Source: an uncultured Lachnospiraceae bacterium
GTDB lineage: Bacteria; Bacillota_A; Clostridia; Lachnospirales; Lachnospiraceae
DNA length: 64,000 nucleotides
Assembly (NCBI GenBank): GCA_905207905.1
Contig: CAJLNC010000004.1
Location: forward strand, 1 to 64,000
Direction: 5' to 3'
Position 1 is the stretch's first letter. Each line of letters opens with the position of its first letter. The notes below the pieces were generated by a model, which saw nothing but the letters and a program-made list of their open reading frames with translations, had not been told where the DNA came from and ran no database searches. The translations under genes were made by a program, and so were the position numbers. Positions 44,261-54,414 of the stretch are shown here, piece after piece.

Positions 44261-44971
44261 TCAAAAACCAAGATATGCTGTCTTTACTTGTTCGTTATTT
44301 AATAATTCCTGACCTGTACCCTCCATTGTAACAGTACCATTCTCCATTACATACGCGCGATCAGCGATCGCTAACGCCTGACGGGCATTCTGTTCAATAA
44401 GCAGGATACTCATACCCGTCTTATTCAAATCTTTAATAGTTCTGAATAGCTGCTCAATAATCAAAGGTGCTAATCCCAGGGACATCTCATCAATCATCAT
44501 AATTTTAGGCTCGCTCATAAGTCCTCTGGCAATAGAAATCATCTGCTGCTCTCCGCCGGAAAATGTACTGGAAATACGGTTTTCATACTTCTTAAGCACT
44601 GGAAACATTTCATAGCATTTTTCCAAATTTTCCATGACACGTTTCTTATTTTTCCGATAATGATATGCACCCATTAAAAGATTCTCTCTTACTGAAATTT
44701 CCGGAAACAGCTGCCGTCCTTCCGGAACCATGCACAATCCCATTTCAGCACACTCATAAGAGCTAATGCCTGTAATATCTTTTCCATCAAAAACAACAGT
44801 TCCGCTCACAATCGGATTCATGCCACAGATAGAGCGTAATGTAGTAGATTTTCCTGCACCATTAGATCCAACGACCACTACAAGCTCACCTTCATTAACA
44901 TGAAAGTTGACCCCCTGCAAAATTTGCAATCCACCCAATACAACATTAAGATTCTTAACCTGCAGCAACAT
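44261..44971 (-). CDS. LivF-type ABC transporter ATPase
   Basis: Second ATPase of a branched-chain-amino-acid-type (HAAT) importer, 236 residues: VVGSNGAGKSTTLRSICG, MVPEGRQLFPEISVRENL, TFSGGEQQMISIARGL, IMMIDEMSLGLAPLI. The ORF is open to 44980, but MLLQVKNLNVVLGG at 44971 follows GGGAGGTGACAGTA. It overlaps the end of the LivG-type gene by 17 nt. The substrate may not be an amino acid; HAAT systems also carry urea, amides and aromatic acids. Confidence 0.92.
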   Translation of the reverse strand: MLLQVKNLNVVLGGLQILQGVNFHVNEGELVVVVGSNGAGKSTTLRSICGMNPIVSGTVVFDGKDITGISSYECAEMGLCMVPEGRQLFPEISVRENLLMGAYHYRKNKKRVMENLEKCYEMFPVLKKYENRISSTFSGGEQQMISIARGLMSEPKIMMIDEMSLGLAPLIIEQLFRTIKDLNKTGMSILLIEQNARQALAIADRAYVMENGTVTMEGTGQELLNNEQVKTAYLGF

Positions 44972-45686
44972 TACTGTCACCTCCCAAATATGCTTTAATA
45001 ACTTTTGGATTATTTGCTACCTCTTCTGGAGAGCCATTTGCAATAATCTGGCCATTCTCCAAAACAAACACTTTATCGCATAAACTCATAACCACGCGCA
45101 GCACATGTTCCACAATAAGCAATGTAATACCAAGTTCTTTTGAAACCTTCTTTACATACTTAAGAATCAGCTCTACTTCACTTGGCACTAACCCCGCAAA
45201 AAGTTCATCCAATAATAATAATTCCGGCTGAGTTGCCAAAGCTGCTGCCAATTCTGCTTTTTTTCGATCATACATATTTAGCTTTGAAATCTTAGCTTTT
45301 TCTTTCCCCGTAAGACCAACAAAATCAATCATTTCTTGAGCCTTTGCAATGGCCTCTTTTTTGTTTTTAATCTTACAATAGGCTCCTACTCTTACCGATT
45401 CTTCCAATGTCATGTCTGGAAACGCCTGTGCTTTTTGGAAAGTGGTGGAAATTCCCTTTCGGCAGATTTTATATGGATCCTGATTTGTAATTTCTTCATC
45501 TTTAAAATAAATATGACCGCTAGCCACTCTGTTAAAACCTATAACAGCTTTAAAAAAAGTAGATTTCCCTGCTCCATTTGGTCCGATAAGACCGACAATC
45601 TGGCCTTTTTCAAAGTTCACATTAACATTTTTATTTGCATTAACTCCACCGAAGGTGATCGTTACATCCTCCGCCCTTAAAAACAT
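44955..45686 (-). CDS. LivG-type ABC transporter ATPase
   Basis: First ATPase of the same HAAT importer, 243 residues: VGLIGPNGAGKSTFFKAVIG, GISTTFQKAQAFPDMTLEES, then a weak signature SKLNMYDRKKAELAAALA in place of LSGG. Walker B is LLLLDELFAGLVPSEVE, where the usual EPxAGL reads ELFAGL. The C-terminal helix characteristic of LivG (EEVANNPKVIKAYLG) is present. It lies 11 nt after the LivM-type permease. Confidence 0.9.
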   Translation of the reverse strand: MFLRAEDVTITFGGVNANKNVNVNFEKGQIVGLIGPNGAGKSTFFKAVIGFNRVASGHIYFKDEEITNQDPYKICRKGISTTFQKAQAFPDMTLEESVRVGAYCKIKNKKEAIAKAQEMIDFVGLTGKEKAKISKLNMYDRKKAELAAALATQPELLLLDELFAGLVPSEVELILKYVKKVSKELGITLLIVEHVLRVVMSLCDKVFVLENGQIIANGSPEEVANNPKVIKAYLGGDSNVAAG

Positions 45687-45697
45687 CTTATCCCTCC

Positions 45698-46687
45698 TTA
45701 CTCAGCATCTGCCTTGGCATCCTGATTTTCTATACTACGCACATCAATTTCTTTAGGCTGGAAAATTTTGCTTCCCATAATTCCCTGTGGGCGAAGCAGT
45801 GCCATAACAATCAATACCAACGCATAAATTACCACTGAAAGAGAGGCAAACTCGGTGGGCATTGCACCTCTGATATATTCATCCATGATGATAAGAATAG
45901 CTCCTACCCAGGGTCCAAATATATGGCCTACGCCGCCTACCATACATACCATCATAATACGCAATGATACTGTTCCATTAAAGACTTCTGCATTATGTGC
46001 CATCATATAAATAGCGTAAAAACTACCAACTATTGATGCCATAGTAGCACTGATTAGCACTGCTAAAATACGCCATCCGCGAATATTCACTCCTAAAGAT
46101 GCTGCCAATTGTGGATTTTCTTTCAAGGCTACAAACATTGTTCCCACTCGACTAGAACGTATTACCTGAAATATTACAGTCATTAATACAGCCATACACA
46201 AACCCAATACATAGAGTTCTTTACGAGTAAGCTGCCACTCTCTCGGAAGAGAAATTCCCAGCCAACCACCAGTGATCGTAAGCTGTCCTGCTAATGTATA
46301 AAAAATAGAATGAATGCCAATTAAAGCCATCGTAAAATATAATCCAGATAATTTAGATCCAACTAGTCCTACAATAAGGGCCACAACTAAATTCGCTGCA
46401 ATGCCTACTAATAATCCCACCAGCGGATTTGAACCTGCCCGTGCCAGCATCAAAGACATTCCATAAGCCCCTATACCATAAAACAACGCATGCGCAATAG
46501 AAAACAAACCAGACATGCCGGAAAGCAAATTCCATGACTGCCCTAAAGCAATATAAATAAATACCAAAATTCCAATATTTATATTACGCCGACTGCCACC
46601 GATAGGAAGGTAAATAATCAATGCAGCCACAGCTAACATCACAATCAAATAAATACTTTTTTGTTTTGTCAATTTCAAAGATTGCAT
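45698..46687 (-). CDS. LivM-type ABC transporter permease
   Basis: Membrane permease of 329 residues with the LivM family segments GQSWNLLSGMSGLFSIAHALFYGIGAYG, MALIGIHSIFYTLAGQ, FVALKENPQLAASLGVN and MVGGVGHIFGPWVGAI. About nine hydrophobic helices. Partner of the LivH-type gene 16 nt upstream. The C-terminal tail after the last helix is charged (PKEIDVRSIENQDAKADAE). Confidence 0.92.
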   Translation of the reverse strand: MQSLKLTKQKSIYLIVMLAVAALIIYLPIGGSRRNINIGILVFIYIALGQSWNLLSGMSGLFSIAHALFYGIGAYGMSLMLARAGSNPLVGLLVGIAANLVVALIVGLVGSKLSGLYFTMALIGIHSIFYTLAGQLTITGGWLGISLPREWQLTRKELYVLGLCMAVLMTVIFQVIRSSRVGTMFVALKENPQLAASLGVNIRGWRILAVLISATMASIVGSFYAIYMMAHNAEVFNGTVSLRIMMVCMVGGVGHIFGPWVGAILIIMDEYIRGAMPTEFASLSVVIYALVLIVMALLRPQGIMGSKIFQPKEIDVRSIENQDAKADAE

Positions 46688-46703
46688 CTTCTCTCCCTCC
46701 CCC

Positions 46704-47579
46704 TTAAATAGTGCGCGCTACATTTTCCGCCTTATTAAAAATACCATAAGGACGCAGCAGCAATATAATAACAAACATAGCATATAAAATCGGATCATGG
46801 TAAAAGGGACCAATAATACCTTTAATCAACGAAGATACTACGCCAATGATCAATCCGCTAAGAAATGCACCATACAGATTTCCTATTCCAGCAGAAATGC
46901 AAATAATAAACGCATAAGACTGCCAGGTAGTCCCGAAATTGGGTTCAACAGTAAACATAGTCATCAGCATGATGCCAGCAATAGCTATCATAACGTAGCT
47001 GATGGAAAACGCCAAATCTAAAATACGCTCACTCCGAACTCCCATCAAAGATGCTACGTCACGGTTTTGAACCACAGCTCTAATGGCACGTCCTGTCCAA
47101 GTCTTACTCAAAAACAGCTGAAATCCTATTAAAATTGCACCGGATAAAATAAAACAAAAAAGCTGTGTCAGCCCAATACTAATATTTTCCGTAAAATAAA
47201 ATCTTTTCTCCAAAAGGCCAAAATCACGTGGATAACTTGTGAAAAAGAAATTAGCCAAATTAACAATAATTAACTGCAAACCCATGGTACACAAGATCTG
47301 TGTATTACGATTATTAGGACGCAAAACCGTTTTTCTCATAACCCATCCTAATACAACGTTAAATACTAAAACAAATAACAAAGTAAGCGGTATCGGCCAT
47401 CCCCACATAGCAATGGGCCAATAAGTTAAATACATAGTAAACATAATACATGCGCCATAGGCAAAATTTGCAAACTTTAAAGCACCACACTGGAAGCTCC
47501 AGGCAGCAGAAGTCAAACCATAGAGTCCTCCCATGAGAATTCCATTTATAATATAGCTAATAATCGCAGTCAAAGTCAC
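46704..47579 (-). CDS. LivH-type ABC transporter permease
   Basis: Membrane permease of 291 residues with LivH features: INGILMGGLYGLTSAAWSFQCG, IRAVVQNRDVASLMGVRSER and ISAGIGNLYGAFLSGLIIGVV. Around eight hydrophobic helices. First of the four membrane and ATPase genes, 93 nt after the binding-protein gene; an inverted pair of GTGAACAACGGG / CCACCCTG stretches in that gap gives at most a weak hairpin. Confidence 0.92.
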   Translation of the reverse strand: MTLTAIISYIINGILMGGLYGLTSAAWSFQCGALKFANFAYGACIMFTMYLTYWPIAMWGWPIPLTLLFVLVFNVVLGWVMRKTVLRPNNRNTQILCTMGLQLIIVNLANFFFTSYPRDFGLLEKRFYFTENISIGLTQLFCFILSGAILIGFQLFLSKTWTGRAIRAVVQNRDVASLMGVRSERILDLAFSISYVMIAIAGIMLMTMFTVEPNFGTTWQSYAFIICISAGIGNLYGAFLSGLIIGVVSSLIKGIIGPFYHDPILYAMFVIILLLRPYGIFNKAENVARTI

Positions 47580-47672
47580 TAGAATTTCTCCTCTCTCAAC
47601 ACAGCAGGGTGAACAACGGGAGATTGTCCACCCTGCTCCTATAAAAATTAACTATTTGAACATTTATTGTAA

Positions 47673-48893
47673 TCACTTTGTCCAAGGAACAACCGCTTCG
47701 CTAGTCGCAAGGAAATCAGGATATACACAGTTGAGTTCACCGCCGACCCACTGGTTGATAATGTACTGTTCTGCCTTCTTGTTATCATTCAATTCGTCAA
47801 AATCAATCCCCCAATACCAAACCAACTCACCATAATCTGCTTTAAACTCTTTCATAGCATCTGCTACAATTTTCGGGTCATCCCATGTAGCTGGATCTAA
47901 GGACTCAAGAACTTTGAAATAAATCTCCATGCCTCCATATGCCTGCAATGCATGAGCCAACGGTTTCCATCCGTGCTTCGCTTCATAGTCCTCACTCATT
48001 TTTGTAATGCCAGGAGCAGCATCTTCCGAGATAGAAGGTGTTGTATAAGACAGAGATAATACGCCATCTGTAATTTCATCGCCTAAGTCAGCAAAGTTAG
48101 GCGTATCATAATAGCAGCCTGCTGCTACTGTAAGAGGCGGTGTATACTTTAACTCTGCCATCTTCTTCTGGAAGGGAGCACCGTCTGCCGCTCCTTGTAT
48201 CGGAATAAGCACATTATATTCTGTATTCATCAAAGTGGTAACGATAGATGTAAACTCGGTTGTCTCAGGCGGATACCCTCCATCATAAACAATATCAACT
48301 CCCATTTCTTCTGCACATGCTTTGATTGGATCTGCTACATGATTTAATCGTGTTGTGTAAACCAGAGCCACTTTCAGTTCGTCTGCTGGAATACCAAGAT
48401 ACTGATCGGCAAGATCAATTGCAGCCTTCATTGTCTCTCTTCCAAATGCAGTGACATTCGCACCGCCACGGAAGAAAAAGTCACTTGGTCCCTGAAGCAA
48501 GTCAGCATCCCAGGCCAACGACATATACATGCACTCCATTTCATCTACCATAGCTGCAATACTCCGGTCTGCTATACAACCATAGCCGGAAATAAAATAA
48601 CGAATGCCATCGTCATAGAGCCGCTCAAATTCCGAAATAACCGCATCTTGAGTGGGACCATCTGCAAAAACTAATTCTATCTTACGACCATTAATCTCTC
48701 CGCCCCAGTGTTCCAATGCCAACTCCGCACCTTGCTTGTACTCATATCCTCCAAAAGAATTGGGTCCAGTAAGCTGTGTAATCATACCAATTTTCAAGGG
48801 ATCAAGATCCGAGCCACCCCATTCTGCTGCACAAACTGGTAACGCCAACAACATATTTGCAGCAAGTGCTGCTGCCACTACTCTCTTTAACAT
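47673..48893 (-). CDS. HAAT-type ABC transporter substrate-binding protein
   Basis: Exported protein of 406 residues with signal peptide MLKRVVAAALAANMLLALPVCAAEW (the Cys-Ala-Ala may be a lipoprotein site, but the context is not a canonical lipobox). It has a two-lobed Leu/Ile/Val-type fold (LKIGMITQLTGPNSFGGYEYKQG; VLIPIQGAADGAPFQ). The ORF is open to 48992, but ATG 48893 follows AAGGAGGGAAAAA. It heads the cluster with LivHMGF, two DUF2804 genes and an alcohol dehydrogenase. The ligand is unknown; many such proteins bind amides or small acids. Confidence 0.9.
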   Translation of the reverse strand: MLKRVVAAALAANMLLALPVCAAEWGGSDLDPLKIGMITQLTGPNSFGGYEYKQGAELALEHWGGEINGRKIELVFADGPTQDAVISEFERLYDDGIRYFISGYGCIADRSIAAMVDEMECMYMSLAWDADLLQGPSDFFFRGGANVTAFGRETMKAAIDLADQYLGIPADELKVALVYTTRLNHVADPIKACAEEMGVDIVYDGGYPPETTEFTSIVTTLMNTEYNVLIPIQGAADGAPFQKKMAELKYTPPLTVAAGCYYDTPNFADLGDEITDGVLSLSYTTPSISEDAAPGITKMSEDYEAKHGWKPLAHALQAYGGMEIYFKVLESLDPATWDDPKIVADAMKEFKADYGELVWYWGIDFDELNDNKKAEQYIINQWVGGELNCVYPDFLATSEAVVPWTK

Positions 48894-49261
48894 TTTTTCC
48901 CTCCTTAAAAAAATTATATTTTTTATAGCATATCGCTTTATGCTCTTCAAACAAAAAATGGAGAAGAAAAATAGTAAAGTTAAACAAGCCATAAACGGCT
49001 CACATAACTATCCCTACTCTTCTTCTCCACGGATAATTCTGTACCATTTCAATAACTATTTGTCATATTTCACATTAGCCTTATCATAAGGATAGCATTA
49101 TTCCGTCTATTTTTTAATATACTTTTTTCATATTGTTCTATTTTTGTTAATTTTGCACAATATCTGTTTTTTTTCGGAATTGATAAACGTTTTCAGATAT
49201 TCTGTTATTATTACCCATTCAAACATTTCTAATTTTCAATACGAAAAAAATTTTTCCACGT

Positions 49262-49280
49262 TATGTGCAATTTGCACATA
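49262..49280. promoter_or_regulatory. Candidate operator TATGTGCAA-T-TTGCACATA
   Basis: A perfect 9-bp inverted repeat with a one-base centre. It lies 370 nt upstream of the binding-protein gene that heads the HAAT-DUF2804 cluster. The TGTGCA/TGCACA form would suit a dimeric helix-turn-helix regulator; none is encoded in the cluster. Confidence 0.5.
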
Positions 49281-49360
49281 GTACAACTAACATTCCTATG
49301 TACTTTATGTTTTCAGCATCAAAACCAACCTGAAATTTTCATCCACCCAAACCTAAATTC

Positions 49361-49408
49361 AAAAGCCATTGCAATCGTTGTCGCAAGACACTAATCACAA
49401 TGGCTTTT
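49361..49408 (-). terminator. Terminator downstream of glpK
   Basis: AAAAGCCATTG (49361-49371) pairs with CAATGGCTTTT (49398-49408). It lies 33 nt past the glpK stop; the A/T ends make it usable from both directions. Confidence 0.7.
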
Positions 49409-49440
49409 CCATCATCTTTTATTTTTTGTCCAAAAAGTAT

Positions 49441-50982
<1,542 letters not shown>

Positions 50983-51001
50983 CTAACCTGTCCGAGACGC
51001 C

Positions 51002-51583
51002 TTATACAAACCAGACACTCTGTCTTGTGGTAGAAATCGCTGTCGCCCCTGCGTTCAGCGCATTCATTGTATCTTCCTTATCCGTGATCATGCCCCCTGC
51101 AATCACCGGCACCTTTCCTTCAATAAATTCACAAAGCTTAGAGATCACCTTGGGCATTGCCCCTGGAATAATCTCAATCATATCCGGTTTTACATTTTCG
51201 ATCTGCTTTTTCACATTGGCATAAGCCATGGAATCCAGCATAAAAAAACGCATAATTGCAAAATAGTTCAGCTCTTTTGCCCTCTTGATCAAAGCGGGCT
51301 TTGTGGATATGATCCCGTCCGCTTTTGTTGTTTTCTGAATATAGTCTATCACAATTTCTCTGCTTCCCAAACCGCTGATCAGATCAAGATGAATCATCAC
51401 AGTCTTCCCCCCTGCTTTCAGCCGCTCCACGATTGTTCCAATATTGCAGAGATCTCCATACAGCACAAATACTATTTGTACCTCTGAGCCTAACTCCAAA
51501 CATTTCTCCAGGCCGGCTTCATCCTTAATTGCAGCAATAATGGGATAATCCTCAAATTGTTCCAGAATACTCTCCTTTTTCAT
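51002..51583 (-). CDS. glpP: Glycerol-3-phosphate responsive antiterminator
   Basis: RNA-binding regulator of 193 residues that, in Bacillus, binds glycerol 3-phosphate and prevents termination in leaders of glp genes. The family fold is a small TIM-barrel: MIHLDLISGLGSREIVIDYI, DGIISTKPALIKRAKELN, IEIIPGAMPKVISKL and VIAGGMITDKEDTMNALNAG. It directly precedes glpK. I see no obvious terminator in the 64-nt glpP-glpK gap, so its RNA target is probably the operon leader or another glp transcript. Confidence 0.92.
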   Translation of the reverse strand: MKKESILEQFEDYPIIAAIKDEAGLEKCLELGSEVQIVFVLYGDLCNIGTIVERLKAGGKTVMIHLDLISGLGSREIVIDYIQKTTKADGIISTKPALIKRAKELNYFAIMRFFMLDSMAYANVKKQIENVKPDMIEIIPGAMPKVISKLCEFIEGKVPVIAGGMITDKEDTMNALNAGATAISTTRQSVWFV

Positions 51584-51662
51584 GTCATACCTCCGATGTC
51601 TTTTTCAAAATATGAGGATAGACAGGTACTGCCTCTTTTATCGCAGCAACGCCTGTCCTGTC

Positions 51663-51729
51663 TGCCGCAGTGCAATCCTGCGGAGTATATTTGTTTCATA
51701 GGAAGGAATTCCTATGAAACAAATATACA
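51663..51729 (+). repeat. Family 1 repeat copy D, upstream of glpP
   Basis: TGCCGCAGTGCAATCCTGCG is followed by a perfect 19-bp inverted repeat (51686-51704 with 51709-51727; TTTCATAGGAA / TTCCTATGAAA core, GGAA loop). It lies between the malic enzyme stop (51757) and the glpP start (51583) and on the minus strand would form a strong intercistronic hairpin. Confidence 0.75.
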
Positions 51730-51756
51730 AGTGCTACAATTAGATTATCCTATCTG

Positions 51757-52932
51757 TCAGATTCTTGCAACCCCAGAATCTTTTGCAGCCTTTGCCACTG
51801 CACTTGCCACTGCTTTTCCTACCCTGGGATCAAAAGCCTTGGGAATAATATAATCTGCATCCAACTCCTCTTCCGGTATTAATTCTGCAAGCGCTTTGGC
51901 TGCCGCCATCTTCATTTCTTCATTGATATCTCTGGCCCGCACATCAAAGGTTCCCCGAAATACGCCAGGGAATGCCAGAACGTTATTAATCTGATTGGGG
52001 AAGTCGCTTCTTCCTGTTGCCACCACTTTCGCACCAGCCGCCTTCGCCTCATCCGGGAAAATTTCCGGCGTAGGATTAGCACAGGCAAAAATAATCGCAT
52101 CCTTTGCCATGGATTTTACCATCTCACCAGTCATCAGTCCCGGAGCTGAAACTCCGATAAAAATGTCCGTCCCAACCAGCATTTCCGCCAAGGTTCCCCG
52201 TTTCTTTTCCCGGTTCGTACACTGAGCCATTTCCTCTTTGATCCAGTTCATGCCTTCTTTGCGGCCTTCATAGATTGCCCCAATGCGGTCGCACATCACA
52301 ATATTGGGGAAACCTGCAGACAAAAGTAATTTTACAATGGAAACTGCTGCCGCTCCTGCCCCTGAGGTAACAACCCTTACCTTTTCTTTCTCTTTTCCCA
52401 CAACTTTCAGCGCATTCAAAAGTCCTGCTAAAGTAATAATAGCCGTTCCATGCTGATCATCGTGAAAAATCGGAATATCGCATTTTTCTTTTAATTTCCG
52501 CTCAATCTCAAAACAGCGCGGCGCAGAAATATCCTCCAGATTGATGCCCCCAAAAGAACCGGACAATAAGTATACTGTATTCACAAATTCATCCACGTCT
52601 TTTGTCTTTATGCATAGAGGAAAGGCATCCACATCTCCGAAAGCTTTAAATAAAACGCTTTTCCCCTCCATAACTGGCATTCCCGCTTCGGGTCCGATAT
52701 CTCCCAGCCCCAGAACCGCCGAACCGTCTGTAATAACGGCACACATATTGTGTCGTCTCGTCAGCTCATAACTTTTATCCAAATCGTTTTGTATTTCCAG
52801 ACATGGCTGTGCAACCCCTGGGGTGTACGCCAACGCCAGATCTTCCTTGGTAGAAACAGGCACGCGGCTGATCACTTCAATTTTTCCCTGCCACTCACTA
52901 TGTTTCTTTAAAGATTCACTTGCATAATCCAT
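51757..52932 (-). CDS. Malic enzyme (NAD(P)-dependent)
   Basis: Oxidatively decarboxylates malate to pyruvate. The short bacterial form of 391 residues: VPVSTKEDLALAYTPGVAQP, SAVLGLGDIGPEAGMPVMEGK, CDIPIFHDDQHGTAIITLAG, and a nucleotide site VRVVTSGAGAAAVSIVKLLL. The ORF reaches 52947, but ATG 52932 follows GAGGAGGGGAAAT. It is 40 nt downstream of the LDH2-type dehydrogenase, which may make or use malate. Cofactor choice cannot be read here. Confidence 0.94.
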   Translation of the reverse strand: MDYASESLKKHSEWQGKIEVISRVPVSTKEDLALAYTPGVAQPCLEIQNDLDKSYELTRRHNMCAVITDGSAVLGLGDIGPEAGMPVMEGKSVLFKAFGDVDAFPLCIKTKDVDEFVNTVYLLSGSFGGINLEDISAPRCFEIERKLKEKCDIPIFHDDQHGTAIITLAGLLNALKVVGKEKEKVRVVTSGAGAAAVSIVKLLLSAGFPNIVMCDRIGAIYEGRKEGMNWIKEEMAQCTNREKKRGTLAEMLVGTDIFIGVSAPGLMTGEMVKSMAKDAIIFACANPTPEIFPDEAKAAGAKVVATGRSDFPNQINNVLAFPGVFRGTFDVRARDINEEMKMAAAKALAELIPEEELDADYIIPKAFDPRVGKAVASAVAKAAKDSGVARI

Positions 52933-52971
52933 ATTTCCCCTCCTCATAACCTTCCATCTTTTCTGCTTCTC

Positions 52972-54090
52972 TTATGCTTCAAAAGGAAATTTGAATTCTG
53001 CCAAACCTAATTCATCACGCAGCTGCATAAATTCTTTCTGCACCGCCTCTGTCATGGGAACACCTTTATCTTTTCGGTACAGCCATACATCATGCTCTTT
53101 CTCTCCTGCTGTATAGATACGTTCCTGCCCTGGAGCCTTCTGGGAATTTCTCAGATTTCTCAAAATATCCCCTGTGGTCTTTTTAAATGCTTCAGCTCCC
53201 ATAAATGCATCTGTATCAATGGCAATAAAGAAATGGCCTAAATGGTAGGGACGGATATTGCCGTTCTCGTCCTTTCCATCCAGAGCTTTCAGGAAAATAC
53301 CGGACTGCAGTGCAGCTGAAAGGATCTCCACCACAGCCGCATATCCATACCCCTTATATCCGGCAAAGGTCTCACCGATGCCTCCCAGTGGAGCCAATGC
53401 GGCTTTTCCGCTGCGCAAATCTTTAAGAATCTGTGCACTGTCTGTTAAGGTCGATCCATCCCTGCCAATCACCATTCCTGCCGGTGTATCCTTGCCGATT
53501 CTGGCATAATATTCGATTTTGCCGTTCTGGATGATGGAAGTAGCACAGTCAAGCAGGAAGGGGAACTCTTCATCTGTAGGCATCGCAAAGGTCAGGGGAT
53601 TGGTTCCCATCATATTTTCTACACCAAAAGTGGGGGCAATGGAGGGTCTTGCGTTGGTTCCAGTAATACCGATCATATTTTCTTTTGCCGCAAGATTAGC
53701 CCAGTAACCTGCGATGCCATAATGAGAAGAATTCCGCACTGCCACCATGCCCATTCCGTATGTATGTGCCTTTTCAATACACATATCCATAGCTTTCTTA
53801 CTTGCCACCATACCCATTCCGTCATTGGCATCCAGCACTGCTGTCGTAGGCGTCTCTTTTAACACATCCACCTTTGTAACAGGATTCAGAATGCCCTTGC
53901 GGATACGATCAATATAGATGGGTTTAAAACGGTTGCACCCATGACTTTCTATTCCCCATCTGTCACTCTGCAACAGAACATCTGAACACAGCCGTGCATC
54001 CTCCTCCGGCACACCCAGCTTTACAAAAACTGCTGTCATAAAATCATCTACCAGTTTCCAGGGAACAAAGGGTCTCGTTTCTTTCTGCAT
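52972..54090 (-). CDS. Malate/lactate dehydrogenase, LDH2 family
   Basis: NAD(P)-dependent 2-hydroxyacid dehydrogenase of the LDH2/MDH2 fold, 372 residues: MGMVAVRNSSHYGIAGYWANLA carries the conserved His, with GTNPLTFAMPT, FLLDCATSI and GGIGETFAGYKGYGYA. The family includes malate, sulfolactate and ureidoglycolate dehydrogenases. Next to malic enzyme, malate is the most likely substrate, with sulfolactate an alternative. The ribosome site is TTAAGGAGGTTTTATC. Confidence 0.9.
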   Translation of the reverse strand: MQKETRPFVPWKLVDDFMTAVFVKLGVPEEDARLCSDVLLQSDRWGIESHGCNRFKPIYIDRIRKGILNPVTKVDVLKETPTTAVLDANDGMGMVASKKAMDMCIEKAHTYGMGMVAVRNSSHYGIAGYWANLAAKENMIGITGTNARPSIAPTFGVENMMGTNPLTFAMPTDEEFPFLLDCATSIIQNGKIEYYARIGKDTPAGMVIGRDGSTLTDSAQILKDLRSGKAALAPLGGIGETFAGYKGYGYAAVVEILSAALQSGIFLKALDGKDENGNIRPYHLGHFFIAIDTDAFMGAEAFKKTTGDILRNLRNSQKAPGQERIYTAGEKEHDVWLYRKDKGVPMTEAVQKEFMQLRDELGLAEFKFPFEA

Positions 54091-54127
54091 GATAAAACCT
54101 CCTTAACATCTATCCTTATATTTATTG

Positions 54128-54144
54128 AACGGGCCAGGCCCGTT
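54128..54144. promoter_or_regulatory. Palindrome AACGGGCC-A-GGCCCGTT upstream of the LDH2 gene
   Basis: An 8-bp GC-rich perfect inverted repeat with a one-base centre in an AT-rich intergenic region, 38 nt upstream of the start codon. It may be an operator or a stem in the 5' leader; no U tract follows. Confidence 0.5.
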
Positions 54145-54171
54145 ATGTACCATCATAATTTTGGGCATAAT

Positions 54172-54214
54172 AAAAAGACAACGCAAAAAACACACCGTGT
54201 TCATTGCATTGTCT
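54172..54214 (-). terminator. Intrinsic terminator between the histidine kinase and LDH2 genes
   Basis: On the minus strand AGACAATGCA pairs with TGCGTTGTCT (one G-U) across a 19-nt loop, followed by TTTTTATTATG. It could end the glycyl radical operon. Because a possible promoter lies upstream of it (54252-54280), it could also be an attenuator in the leader of the LDH2-malic enzyme genes. The region 54091-54414 holds no gene. Confidence 0.65.
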
Positions 54215-54251
54215 CTCATCTCTTTGCAATTCCTATATATATTCTACTATA

Positions 54252-54280
54252 GATATATCATTGTTTGGCAACAAAGTCAA
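54252..54280 (-). promoter_or_regulatory. Possible promoter for LDH2-malic enzyme
   Basis: TTGACT (54275-54280), 17-nt spacer, TATATC (54252-54257) on the minus strand. The -10 box is imperfect. If it is used, the terminator-like hairpin at 54172-54214 lies in the transcript leader. Confidence 0.4.
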
Positions 54281-54414
54281 TAAGAAATTGTGTATTCCAT
54301 CTAATTTTCATCAAAATTCTCTTGTTTTCAACATTTCTTCTATGCATTTTAAACAAATCATTTTTTGAGTTATTTTCTACAATCAGCAAAAACAACTTCT
54401 TATATAGCTTGACC

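Larger units (their letters stand above)
48894..49440. other. Regulatory intergenic region upstream of the HAAT-DUF2804 cluster
   Basis: An AT-rich, non-coding region between the glpK stop (49441) and the binding-protein start. It contains the glpK terminator (49361-49408) and a 19-nt palindrome (49262-49280). The same half-site TTTGCACAA recurs near 49152. I could not pick a convincing -35/-10 pair. No gene is seen. Confidence 0.6.
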
